Of a stretch of DNA of 64,000 bases, positions 38,014 through 49,301 are shown piece by piece. The position numbers and the translations under genes are program-made. Position 1 is the stretch's first letter, and every line of letters begins with the position of its first letter. The stretch lies in the NCBI GenBank assembly GCA_031841125.1, contig CM063114.1:33625574-33689573 (forward strand). Reading direction: 5' to 3'. Origin of the DNA: Acanthococcus lagerstroemiae (lineage: Eukaryota > Arthropoda > Insecta > Hemiptera > Eriococcidae). The notes under the pieces were generated by a model. It worked only from the letters and a program-made list of their open reading frames with translations. It ran no database searches and was not told the origin of the DNA.

Positions 38014-39374
38014 CAGGGTTGCAAAAGAAACAGTTTTTTTTTGTTGAACAAAAAACATATTTTTTTTGTTGAACAAAAAACATATTTTTTTTTAGTTTAA
38101 AACTTTTTGTTTTTGTTTAAAACGTACGTTTCTTAGAATGTTCAATATTGGTGTTTTAAATGTGTTTAAAACAGTTGTTTTTTCCTGTAAAGAGTGTTTT
38201 AAACGTAAAATCGCACAATTCCTGTGGAATCTAAAGATGACATCAGTTACAGGAAGTTTCCTGAGTTCAGAAGATCACTGAATCAAAATCAATCTAAATA
38301 TCCAAATTGGAATGGAAGAATGAAGCCAGTCAATGCACAAAAAAATAAGTCCTAAAGTAAATGTGCAAAAAGTCTTTTTTTCGCATGTGAACATTGCAAC
38401 ATTATTTGACAATTGTGTCTATATAGGTGGAAGGGTGGAACATTATGCGGAAAACAGTTTTTGGTTTGTAAAAAAGTTGCAGTTGTTGCAGTTTTATCTT
38501 CTTCAAAAATAGTGCAATATTGATGGGGGGGGGGGGATTTCGCAAAAATTGTGGCGAATAGCCAAATATCTTGAACATGTTCTGAAAAAGCAGAGAACAT
38601 GCCAAAACATACTACCTATTATACTTTTATACTTATAACCAAAATATGTCAAAATAATATGCTAGATCAAGTGTGGGTGTGGCTCATTCTTCTTGAAATT
38701 CTATGAATCACAAACATAACATGGATATTCTCTATCTACTTCAACAGAAAAAAAACATGCAAAAGCATATTTTTCGGAATCCCTTCTTATCACCCCTGCT
38801 TTCTCCTTCTTTTTTTTTAAACAAAAAAATCATTCAAGTTATAAGGTGATTGCTTTCTTCAAGCTTCCATTGTATCTTTCAAGAGAACAAGGATTTTTCT
38901 CATTTTTTCAAGGGATAATGTCATAAGTCAACAAGTTGACTGAGAAAATAATTATAGTCTGGTCCAGTTACGAAACATCATTTTTTCACGGCGCTAATAA
39001 CGTGTTCTTGAACTCATCCTTCCCTTCCAACTTCAAAATACCCATATATCGATGTGTATTGCGGGTAGCCGGTTATGTTTCTTAACTGGACCAGACTTTA
39101 AGTTTTAATTTTGTACTAGGCAACCAATACTGACAATTATAGATATTCTCTATTTTTATCAACATAAGCTGTATCCGCTATAAAAATTTGCAATAATAAT
39201 GAAAATTTGTGAAGAAATAGCATTTTTTATCCAGAAAACGACTTTGAAAAAAAAAACATGTTTGAAACTGTTTCAAACGTTTAAAACAGTGAAAATGTTT
39301 AAAACGTTTTATTCCAAAATTCCCATGTTTAAAACAATGATTAAAACAATTTTGTTTTAAACATCGCAACCCTG
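38014..39374. mobile_element. hAT-like non-autonomous DNA element with CAGGGTTGC ends
   Basis: Left end CAGGGTTGC (38014) and right end GCAACCCTG (39374) are perfect inverted 9-mers, typical of hAT elements. The flanking octamers CTGTTAGG and CTGCTCGG match at 6 of 8 positions, as expected for an aged 8-bp target duplication. Subterminal DNA at both ends is rich in GTTTAAAACG / GTTTTAAAC motifs. The interior has no transposase frame and contains a nested foldback at 38956-39098. Confidence 0.65.
38956..39098. mobile_element. Foldback MITE with AGTCTGGTCCAGTT ends
   Basis: Left end AGTCTGGTCCAGTTACGAAA and right end TTTCTTAACTGGACCAGACT are inverted repeats of about 23 bases. It is nested in the hAT-like element. 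A second, left-truncated copy with extra inserted sequence ends at 40290. Confidence 0.75.
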
Positions 39375-39419
39375 CTGCTCGGTCCAACTCTTTTCAGCAA
39401 GAGGGAACCAACTAACATT

Positions 39420-39506
39420 TGAGGAGTTATATCAAAAGGGCGTCTGTTCCATAAGAAATACTGAGAAATACATTGAATGGACGCCCTTTTGACAGATAAC
39501 TCCTCA
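39420..39506. mobile_element. Short foldback element, GAGGAGTTAT ends
   Basis: GAGGAGTTATATCAAAAGGG at the left pairs with CCCTTTTGACAGATAACTCC at the right; total about 87 bases. The same arm sequence (GCCCTTTTGACAGATAACTC) occurs again at about 40179-40199, inside the second AGTCTGGTCCAGTT-type copy. Confidence 0.7.
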
Positions 39507-39533
39507 TTTGTAAACAAAATGAGTTATAGCCTT

Positions 39534-39711
39534 ATTCGGACTTCCCAAGATTCAACAGAACCTTATCAACGTTAGGATTACATGAGATGCTAGGCATTGT
39601 TTACGTACAGTGTATCCTAACGTTGATAAGAATTCTATGGTACTATTTCCTGAAGTGCGGAAAGGGAGGAAGGCCCGATGCTAGCGCGCCACCGGTCTGG
39701 GAAGTCCGAAT
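39534..39711. mobile_element. Foldback element, ATTCGGACTTCCCA ends
   Basis: ATTCGGACTTCCCAAG at 39534-39549 and TCTGGGAAGTCCGAAT at 39696-39711 form terminal inverted repeats. The interior holds the inverted pair CTTATCAACGTTAGGAT and ATCCTAACGTTGATAAG; a further copy of the latter lies at about 37912. Confidence 0.7.
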
Positions 39712-40059
39712 AGCAGAAGGTTACCCAACTTCGCCAGGCGCAAAGATGTTCATGATGTCACTGTAGACCCAGTCTAGCTAGGCGCTAGGTCGCTTATGGA
39801 AATACAGGTTTTTTGTTTTTTTTATCTTTACTCATTAGTCATAACTGATGCCCTCAACATATTTTTCTATTATTTTTGCGACATACAACATTCAATTGGC
39901 TACCATTAAAAATAAATAAATAAATAAAAAAGCCCCTACTGCAAAAAAGCAAAAATTCAATTTTCCCATTACTTTTTTATGGAGTGGATTCCGGGTGCGG
40001 ATGCGACGGGAAGGAATTGTAGCAGGTTGCATCCAACAATCCAAGTGAGGTAACCTTGT

Positions 40060-40290
40060 AATAAGAACCTTTGGCGCTGATAACGTATTCTTGAACTCGT
40101 CCTTCCCCTCCAACAAAGTCATATAGAACTATATGACTTTGCCCTCCAACTTCAAAATATGGCGTTATCTGTCAAGCGCCCTTTTGACAGATAACTCCTC
40201 AAATACCCATCCAACATAGAACATACATAATATCGATGTGTATTGCGGGTAGCCAGCTTTGCCAGCTATGTTTCTTAACTGGACCAGACT
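40060..40290. mobile_element. Left-truncated copy of the AGTCTGGTCCAGTT MITE
   Basis: Shares GGCGCTRATAACG, TTCTTGAACTC and the right end TTTCTTAACTGGACCAGACT with the copy at 38956-39098, but lacks the left terminal repeat. It carries extra material, including a duplicated CATATAGAACTATATG palindrome and an arm of the GAGGAGTTAT element. Confidence 0.6.
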
Positions 40291-40707
40291 TTAAATCTGT
40301 GACGTTCAGTGACGTCATATAATAATCTTATCATCGCTTAAGCTCAGCCTTCAAGCTCAGCTGTGAGGGAATAAAAACAAGATACACCATAAATTAATGA
40401 TAAAAATAATATAATTATTCGAAAATTTAATGTTTTCTGAATATTTTTAGTACGATTACCGAATGTATATGAAGTTATGGTCGTTTTCGCTCCGTAAATT
40501 TAATAGTCCAGTTTTCAATCAACCATCATACATTCGTATTTTCATTGGCTTCAACTATCCTGTGAATATACTCAAGTACCGTGCTCGACCATGTTAAATT
40601 TAGCGATGGAAGAGAACGTTGTCTACTATCCATGTCGAAGCTGAAAACTCTATCTTGTTCGGTGTACGATGGATTTCGGATGATAAATTCCTAATGCAAA
40701 CTACAGA

Positions 40708-42469
40708 ATGAAAAATGTCGAAATTCGAATCAGTAATTCGGCTTATCAGTTGCTTGTGGAGCATACCCACAATATGAAAATGGAACCCAAAATCAAACTG
40801 AGAAAGTTGATCACAGTCTGCTTGTTATGCGCAATCGTTGGTATTATATATGTTGGATATTTTTGTTCGGATAACATGTGCGCTCTGACTTCTGGCAAAG
40901 CCAAATTTAAATGGTATCATGAAGATAACTTCGTTGAAAGAGACAGTTCTCTGTCCAAAATTAAGTTCGTATCTCCCGGGTTGAGTTTCAACGATATTCT
41001 TAATGATAAGTTTCACTTTTGACATGAATGCGCACGATGTAATGGTCTTCTTACACATTCAAAAAACTGGCGGAACTTCATTCGGCAGACATTTAGTTCA
41101 GGACTTGGATTTACAACGGCCTTGTACTTGTCAGCGCAAACACAAACGGTGCTATTGTTTCCGACCTAATAGAAATGAAAATTGGCTCTTCAGTCGTTAT
41201 TCAACTGGATGGAAATGCGGTCTGCATGCTGATTGGACAGAGTTGACAAATTGTGTGAATTCGGAGCTTGACAAAAACGAAGGCGAACTGATAAAACGAA
41301 GGTAATTTCACTGGGGTATGGTATCAAATTGTATGCTCAATCGAAATTCTAAATAATCTATTTGATACAGGTACTTCTACATGACATTGATTCGAGAACC
41401 TGTAAGCAGATTTTTATCCGAATTTAAGCATGTACAAAGAGGAGCCACGTGGAAAAACTCCAGACACTGGTGCAATGGGCGAGTGGCTACAAAGGAAGAA
41501 TTGCCAAAGTGTTATCAGGGGTCAACATGGAAAAATGTCAGCTTAGATGAATTTTTGAATTGTTCGCATAATTTGGCTGTGAACAGGTAGCTCATTCGAC
41601 ATTCGAGCATCAAGTTGAATTTTTAAACTGATTCAGTTGCATTCACTGTATGTTATAAACACTGAATTGTTACAGGCAAACCAGAATGATTAGTGATCTA
41701 TCACTAGTTGGTTGTTATAACATGACGTACATGCGATTGGAAGAACGAAGTAAGATCATCTTAGCTAGCGCGAAACATAATTTGAAATCGATGGCCTTTT
41801 TCGCCCTTACTGAATTTCAGAAAGTGAGTTGTTCTTTAGTTATCTGTTGCATATAAAATACGTGAAACGTCCGTTGATCTGTGAAACAGTGTTCTAACGG
41901 ATGTTTTTATTTTACAGATTGGGCAGTATTCATTTGAAGAGATATTTAATTTGCGATTCGCTGTACCTTTTGCGCAATTCAACTCAACGCGATCTAGTGA
42001 TTACATAGCTAAACTAAAACCCGAACAAATTAGAAAAATACGTCAAGTCAATGAGCTGGATCTTGAACTTTATGATTTTGCCAAATCACTAATGTACAAG
42101 TAAGTTGCAAAACGTTTTACAAATTTTCATTTATGCTATAAACCTACACCCTCCTCCTGAAGACAAACGTTGGGTGATCCAGAAATTATATTGGCACTTC
42201 TGTTATTCAAAAATATTGACAGTCTGCTAGATCAGCGGACAGTTAGTTCGTGAAACATACACAGAAATAGTCAGTCAACGATCTCGTCAGACTAACGTTT
42301 TATCCTTCATTGATTTAATTCGTACAGACGATTCAATCATTTACGAGTGAAGGATTCAAACTTCGAAGAAAGATGGAAACATTTGGGCGAGTTGTCAATT
42401 CAAACAGAATTCAATTGGGATGAAGAAATAGAACCGGATCCGGTAACTAAGCATATGATAAATACGTGA
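40708..42469 (+). CDS. Hs6st: Heparan sulfate 6-O-sulfotransferase, five exons, with a one-base frameshift
   Basis: This Golgi type II enzyme transfers sulfate from PAPS to the 6-O position of glucosamine in heparan sulfate, which tunes FGF and other growth-factor signalling. Exons are 40708..41301, 41371..41586, 41676..41823, 41918..42099 and 42328..42469. Visible features are a single N-terminal membrane anchor (~33-52, LITVCLLCAIVGIIYVGYFC), the PAPS-binding 5'-PSB loop FLHIQKTGGTSFGRHL (~114-129), the 3'-PB region REPVSRFLSEFKHV, and FALTEFQ with FAVPFAQFNST. Exon 1 is interrupted after KFHF at 41020: a run of four Ts (41017-41020) is one base too long. Removing one base would give exactly 427 codons (426 aa) with every splice phase matched, so the rest of the gene is sound. 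The break may be an assembly or read error, a null allele or, less likely, a translation from Met 41003 that lacks the anchor. Confidence 0.92.
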
Positions 42470-42968
42470 CCGAGTGCCAGTGAGAATTGGATTTCAGTAT
42501 TCATTTAATTAGAATTAATTACCAGGCATGTACGACTGATTGTAATTAATAAGCCGAAAATATTGACGGGGAAATTTTCGACTTAAATTCTGGGAGTCTG
42601 TTCAATGAAAATTTCCAGGAGTTGGTTGCTTGGAAGTTACACAAAGCTACGCAATTCTTAATGTGAATTCTGTGACTAGCAGATTTGGTGCAAATGTTTA
42701 CCCTTATGTCGAATTACTTCGACGTGACCTGCGATCTCTGTCTGATTATATATGTGCTGTGTTTTATGTACAAGTACTATCGATCTGAATTTCAAAAATT
42801 GGGTAAAGCGTTGTTGTACAAAATTCATTAATTCACTGATCGATAACGTGCCATGTGTTTTAGAACAGATGGGAAAGAGTTAACTATGTGACAGCTTTCG
42901 CTAGGTACATCACACATTTTATCACCATGAACAATTAAAAGAGCGAATTTGGCTCTTCTTTTTCACAA

Positions 42969-42974
42969 AATAAA
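42969..42974 (+). terminator. Candidate polyadenylation signal for Hs6st
   Basis: AATAAA 500 bases after the Hs6st stop codon; the first such hexamer downstream that I noticed. Confidence 0.35.
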
Positions 42975-45900
42975 GTAAAATTTTGCTAAAAGTTCCCTGA
43001 TTCACAAATTGAAGAAGCTGCATGAAATTAAATCCGTTGCTCAGAACACGTCATGTGCATAGAGATCTCTAGCACATAGACTGTTTCTGAACTAAACGAT
43101 TCAATTAAATTCGTAAGTGAAAATTTAAATGAAGTAAAAATACGTACCAATGCCACGTAATAGACCGATGGATCTTGCTGTGAATTGAAAAATTGGTCAC
43201 GTTGATTGCTTGCCCATTGTGTAACTGGAAACGGGAGGGCAGCCTGGGTTCTGGTTCTAACATTCAACTACTTTTCAAGTGTCTTAGCCTTCTAATGCTC
43301 CAGTGCTGCCGTGTACAACTTACCATACGTACGCCTTGCTGTTTTAAAAAAAGTTGTGATTTTAGTTGTTCAGATAAGCTGTGTGTTCATTCAACAGTTC
43401 ACTTATTCATCAGCCGCCACTATGGAGTCTCGTGTGATTATCCTACGACATTCTATGATATCAGACTAAATTTCCAAAAACATTTGATGGAAATTAATTA
43501 TGGTCATGGTAGTTGGTCACTTCTTTACCAGTTTCGAACAATGCTTTGAAATAATCAGTTTTAACATCACTTCTTAGTTATTACCGACCAAAGAACAGAA
43601 ATCGTGTTTCCTCTAAAAATAAGGGTGTTCTTGATCGTGAGAGTTGATAACATACATATGCTCTTTCGTCTTCATAATTTTCTATTATTATTTGTAATAT
43701 TTATTGTATTTTTTAGCGTTTAATCTAGTCTTGTACTTGAATTACTTATTTCGATTAATTACGCAGTGTCCTATAATGATGAGTTTAATTTTTTATATTT
43801 GTAGCATTAGTTTAAACGTACTCGTAATTGTTTTATATTGTATGGGATGTCTTGCATTCTGCGGATCGCGTGCCCAGTGTCCGAATTTGCTGAGGTGAAT
43901 AATCTTTCATGTTCTCGTATGTTGTGTGCGGTACGCGTGTGCATCTTTTTAGATAAGGGTTGATGTACAAACGTGATGGTACAAATATATTCTAACCTTT
44001 CAGGCATTACGTATGCGACATTAAAATTGTTGGCGACCGTTAAGAAGGCTATCTTAAAACAAGGAACATACAATATTGTGAGGTGCAAGTTGAAACATAA
44101 CGAAATATGTACTAGGAACACGAATATTATGAAATTAGATTCTCTAGTCCTTAATGTTAGTTGTATGTTTGAATAATTGGCAGTGCGGGCATTAGTGTTC
44201 ACCGTTTTGGGTTTTTCTGGTGCTAATAATTCTAAAGTACTGTTGAAGTGTGTGTTTCATTTACTGCCTTCGTATGAAGTTAAAAACTTCTACCTTTAAA
44301 AACTATGAATGTGCTTACATTGGTAATCACGTTGTTCCTACCTGGGTATGCCTGACAAATGGTGAATGCTTGTATCAATTGTTCTCTGTTTCACTAATAT
44401 AGCTCTTTATTATGTCCTTAAATTGACCGCAAATACTTAGAGCAATTCAATCAGTATTGTTGCGGTGTTGTAATGTCAAGTCACAAAGTCACATACTTGA
44501 AGAACTTTTGTTAGTTTGATTGGTTTAATCAGATTAGATGTTCATATATATTGTTCATGTTATTACTATGACTGTTCTATCTTTTTTATATGTACATTTT
44601 CTTATTGCTACACAGTCCATAACATCTTTTTTTCTTTTTTTTTGCACCTTCGAAGTGTTCATCTATTTTCACATGGTGGGAGCCATCGCAATTCTACCTG
44701 CCACTGTGTTTTTCAATCGCACGGTAATGAACACCTGCCCAATTCCTGACGTTTCCTCGCATGTACATTCACGCTTGGTTGTTATTTAGCCTAAAAGAGG
44801 GAAGGGAGAACTCCTGTCAGGTTCTCTATGTTTGGTGTCTTACGATCTGAATTTTTTCGTACTATATCCGAGCATTACCTTAAAGCCGAGACGGAAATTT
44901 CAAATACTTTCAGATAGAAATGAATGATGTGTGTATCCCGTTCGAATTTCTCTTCTTCATTATCATATCTTAACTTAGCCTTCCTTGTGGCAAAGATGGA
45001 ACTCTTACTATCCCATGAAAATACTGCAGGTATATCGGATAAAAATACATCAACTATTTCAAACTGATTGATTTGACTGTATACGTTTGTCATTTGTGTT
45101 GGTAAAGTCGGTGTAACCGTAAATGAATCCAAATTATTGTTGCCCCCACGGTGTTGAAATAGGTAAAAACTGGAGAGCATTCATTTTGATGTGGCATTCA
45201 AAAAAATTAAATTAAAAAGATGTAACTCTGGTTGTTGAATATCAACCGTTGTGAAGGTGCTATTTGTAATTGTCCATTCGTCAGTACATTATTAGGAAGA
45301 CCATTTATTTGAAGATGTTCGTGAGACTTTCACGAACAAATTTAACTGTAATATTAGCACTATGTAGCTATTACCATTCGTCACTTGTATGTGTTTAAAG
45401 TCAATTATTAAAGATGTTGATATTATCTCTTTACAATGCACCATTTTTGGCGCATTACCTGTTTTTTAGGTGAAGTATTTCTTTAGTCTCTTTTTTAGTT
45501 CTGTGCGTCAGGCTAGTAGAGTGCAGGTGCTTATGGTTCTGCAAATCTCAAATGTACCACTCTTCCCAATTTTTAGATTTTATTTTTGTGTTTATGTCGT
45601 TCATTATTTGTATAATAAGTTGTAACGTATATGTAAATATTAGATATTATGATTGTTTCTCTTTGAAGCTTATTAATTGGGAAACGTAAAGATGTGAAAA
45701 AATTGAATGTTTAGGTACAACTGTGACGGTAAAATTGTAGATGAGAATTCTCTTTTGAAGTAAATGAAGAACAACCATACCTAGCACATATAAGTTGTGT
45801 ACCCAGTATTATAAATGCGGAGCTATTGATTTCTGAACTGTATATGAGGAGTTATCGTTAATATTTTTGTACAAACAAATTTTTTTGATTATTTTTTGAT

Positions 45901-46643
45901 TTTAAAAGACCGTTTGACGCGAAATTGGACCTCAAACAGACTACTTGTCATGATCTCATAATTTTTATTTATATTATTGTTTTGTTGTAGCTGACGTAAA
46001 TTTTTTCGATGTTAGTTGGACATAATAGTGATGAAACATGCCTTGTACATGCATGGGCAGGTGGCTCGTAAGGTTATGATCAAAATGGGGAATCAAATCT
46101 CCCGTAAACCTACTCGGCACAGTCCGTGAAAAGTCCTCGAAATCTCGGGCTGTAATTTAAAACTTGTGTTGGGAGGATTGGAAATTGTATGCACGATTTT
46201 CCCGTTTGAATAAATTACGTCTGCATATACCTGCGATCCTTCTGCTCATGCGTATTTCTATTGAAAGCAGTGTGAAGCCTTAGTCTTCTAATTCATGCAG
46301 GAATACAGTTCTTGACATTATTTTCACATTATACTTATCGCTGGGCTAGAAAAGTGTAGCTACTCAAAGAAAGGTGTTGGGAGAAGAATGCGTGTGACTT
46401 TCTCATTATAATTTATTGGAGCTCTCTCGACAGCCTACGGGAGCTGGTAACAGTTTTCGATATTCTGTTTACTAGACATGATAGAAAGTCATCTTTTGAT
46501 ATTGTAACAGAAAAGGTTGATCATTTTGAGTTGCTTTCTGGCACACCAAATAAATATCATGTATTTTGTGATTACAAATTTATATTGAGAATGTTATAAT
46601 CAAATTATGTTGGTAACAATTACAAAACATGTACACGAAGTCG

Positions 46644-46649
46644 TTTATT
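46644..46649 (-). terminator. Candidate polyadenylation signal for SPRYD7
   Basis: AATAAA on the minus strand about 130 bases beyond the SPRYD7 stop codon. Confidence 0.4.
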
Positions 46650-46777
46650 TTTACGTCGATAAGTTTTATACAAAATTAGAATAAATATATCAGTAAATTG
46701 TCGAATACGTATTAATAGGAATGATCGTGCCCTTTAGGAAACACCGGGACTGAAACATAATTCAAAATAGGAATGTT

Positions 46778-48479
46778 TTATAGTAGAGACTGTTCGATCA
46801 TTATACGTTGAAATCCATTTGGAGGAGCATAAATAAAGTTATCTAATATGATATCCATTATTGCGCCGTCGTCCACTGCAAAAGATGTAATTTCATGTTA
46901 CTAATAATGAAATGAATTCTAAATAATCTATACTCAGAGAGCTGAGTGCATGAAGTCACTGAGTCACATTTCGATTAGAACAGTCTCACTAAAACGTCTT
47001 GCATCAAGATTTTACATGAACGAGTACCAGACTATTCTAACCAGAATCTCACTGAGTTACTAGCACTCAGCAATCCGTTTTTACGACACTAATTTCTACC
47101 GTAAATTGCAGGATATACTGTTCCACGTATACCAGTGACGGGTGCATCGAGACAAACACCGTTGATATAGAAGTTTAGTTCGATATGATCGAATGAGATA
47201 CCCTGCAAAAACAGAAGAACACACAAAACCATATTTACTCTGTAACATGAAATAACCACGAAGAACCGTGTTCTCGAGTATTTTCAATTCAGAAACCTAG
47301 TATTCTACAAGACGTACAATGACATCGCCTTCGGTTGCTCTTTTAGTTACGCCTTGTAATTCTTTTTTATTGTTCTTCAATACACCATCGTAACAAAAAA
47401 CCCATGATTCAGGATCGTTACCGCCGGGAGCTGAATTTAGATTTGTGTTCCGTGTAGCCAATCCGACACCCCATATACCTGCGACAAACACATAATTTTA
47501 GGTTTTATAGTTCGAAATTCGGATCAAGTCTAAGTTAACTATGCACTATGAAACGGTTATTAAATGTATACTTTGTCTCATAGATGTGAATATCCATACA
47601 CCGAACAATGAGTATCATGAAAAGCGATGTAAAAATGAATATATATCTTCAATTCGTCAGTGACACTGCTTTCAAATATGGTTGAAAGTACCAGTTTTTT
47701 TGTGTTTTTTTTTTTTATTACTTAAAATAAAAAAATAACTTAAGAGACTAAAGGCTAGAAGTCTTTAGAGTGTTGTTTGATCCTCCGTTCATAATAATAC
47801 AAATTCTGAGTAGGGTGGATTATAAATATGAGACACGAAGGGAAACTCATTCCATCTCTAATCTTCCATTACAGCTGGATATTTTGTATTGTATGAACAG
47901 AGTTATAGCTATAGAAGGTACTATATCACATTTTTGAAATATTCAAGAACCCATCCTAAGCCCTGATAACACTGCCGGTTTCCAGTCATACTGTATTCAG
48001 TCTTAGCTTCGAAGTTATGTAGACATAAATGGTTCCGTCATTCTAATGGTGAACATTTACGACAATGAAATATTCCGAGATAAATCTGTCGTCCTGGCTC
48101 ACATTCTTACCAGATTGTTGTAATTTGACTTCGAAATACGATTTGCTCTGGACTAGAGGGGCATTTCCCAGCACGCCACCACTGCCACATGCTCGTATTC
48201 CATCTTTAATTATCACCACTTCGTGTCCTAATGAAAAATTACAAATTTTATGAGAAACATATACGTATATGATCGATCACCGAACACTGAAACGAATGTA
48301 ATTCAGAGTGGAAGTGCGACTTTTTCTGGTCCCACAACCGAATAAATAGCGAAAACTAATTTACCAACAAAATTTGTATCCAAGTATATGGGACTGCAAT
48401 CCTTATCATTAACTTTGGTAGCGTGAAATCCACTAGTTTCGAAGCAATTTCTGAAACATGTTAAAACTAAGTTGGCCAT
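46778..48479 (-). CDS. SPRYD7: SPRY domain-containing protein 7, five exons, 197 aa
   Basis: Exons 48479..48365, 48227..48111, 47478..47318, 47202..47100 and 46875..46778 close into 594 bases (197 aa plus stop), close to the 196 aa of the vertebrate protein. The start MANLVLTCFRNCFETSG matches the family's Cys-rich N-terminus. Then come EVVIIKDGIRACGSGG, SKSYFEVKLQ, GIWGVGLATRNTNLN (the SPRY core), EGDVI/GISFDHIELNFYING, GIRGTVYPAIYVDDGAIMD and a C-terminal APPNGFQRIM. SPRY domains mediate protein-protein binding; the cellular role of SPRYD7 is poorly known. All introns have GT-AG ends. Its 5' side faces the satellite array about 0.8 kb away. Confidence 0.94.
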
Positions 48480-48693
48480 TTGCTAATGAAATTCAAAACA
48501 CAGGTTTACTTCAACTTGAAAATTCAAACATTCATGTTTTAATAGCTAATTTCTAATTAATTTAGACAAAAATTACTCTTCATTATCAACTTTAGATTTT
48601 TATCAAGAGGCAGTCATAACAAATAACGAACTTCCTAACAGAAAGTTTGTTTATATTTTAGTTATTTCCGTCCTGTCTGTCAAGTATCGATCC

Positions 48694-49152
48694 ATCGACT
48701 ACACTAGATACTTAACTTCAGCCTGCTAGCCTGCTAGTAGTATAAACCTTTCTCACCCGCCCCAAGTTTTAGTATTCCAACTGGTAGCGTCACTGGTATA
48801 GAAAATCGGCTCCAATGCATTTAAAACGGGAAATTGGTCATTTTTCAATCGCGTTTATTACATTTTGCTTAGGTAAAACGATCTGAAAATTTGACAGACC
48901 ATGCATTCATATCTTGGGAGTAGGAAAATATAAAAAAAAACAATATGCTACCCTTCAATTTCTAATTTTTTTTTTAAATTTGAGCGCCGGCACGTCCACG
49001 CGAAATTCACCATGAATTTTAAATGGGAAAAATGACTATGCCGGTGACTGGCGAACGCTTATGCAACATTTGAACAACTTCTGGATATGCTTTATTTTAC
49101 TACGGCAGAATAGGAAGATAGGTATTAGTATAAATCGAGTATAAACGTCTTT
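48694..49152. mobile_element. TIR element, copy 1 (degenerate right end)
   Basis: About 430 bases closely match the element at 63001-63455: shared blocks are ACTACACTAGATACTYAACT, CAGCCTGCTAG, GAAAATCGGCTCCAATGCAT and ACTGGCGAACGCTTATGCAA. The right end (GAGTATAAACGTCTTTAG) is a decayed version of the terminal repeat seen in the other copy. It lies just upstream of SPRYD7, so it could affect its promoter. Confidence 0.7.
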
Positions 49153-49301
49153 AGCTCGCACCCAGTCGTGAACTGGTGAGTGAAGTGGTGATCAAGGATA
49201 TTCGGGCTGACTGGGAATCAAAATGGCGGTCCATCATACCCGTATGAAACTGTAGAACCATACCTAAACGTAAACAATGAATCGGCATTAGGCTTTCACA
49301 C

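Larger units (their letters stand above)
36344..40707. other. Divergent spacer between capicua and Hs6st
   Basis: The two genes start in opposite directions 4.4 kb apart, so both promoters and 5' UTRs must lie here unless upstream exons exist. About 36.4-37.95 kb looks unique. From 38.0 to 40.3 kb the spacer is filled by a hAT-like element and several foldback elements, listed separately. No core promoter motif is clear enough to call. Confidence 0.65.
42470..46777. other. Convergent 3' spacer between Hs6st and SPRYD7
   Basis: About 4.3 kb of T-rich, mostly unique-looking sequence between two genes pointing at each other. It should hold both 3' UTRs: AATAAA at 42969-42974 (plus, Hs6st) and AATAAA on the minus strand at 46644-46649 (SPRYD7) are suitable signals. 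A 101-codon minus-strand frame at 44875-45180 is open but has no recognisable similarity, so it is not called. Confidence 0.6.

Noticed and set aside
44875..45180. Minus-strand 101-codon frame in the Hs6st/SPRYD7 spacer.
   Set aside because: No recognisable domain, and it lies where the 3' UTRs of two convergent genes are expected.
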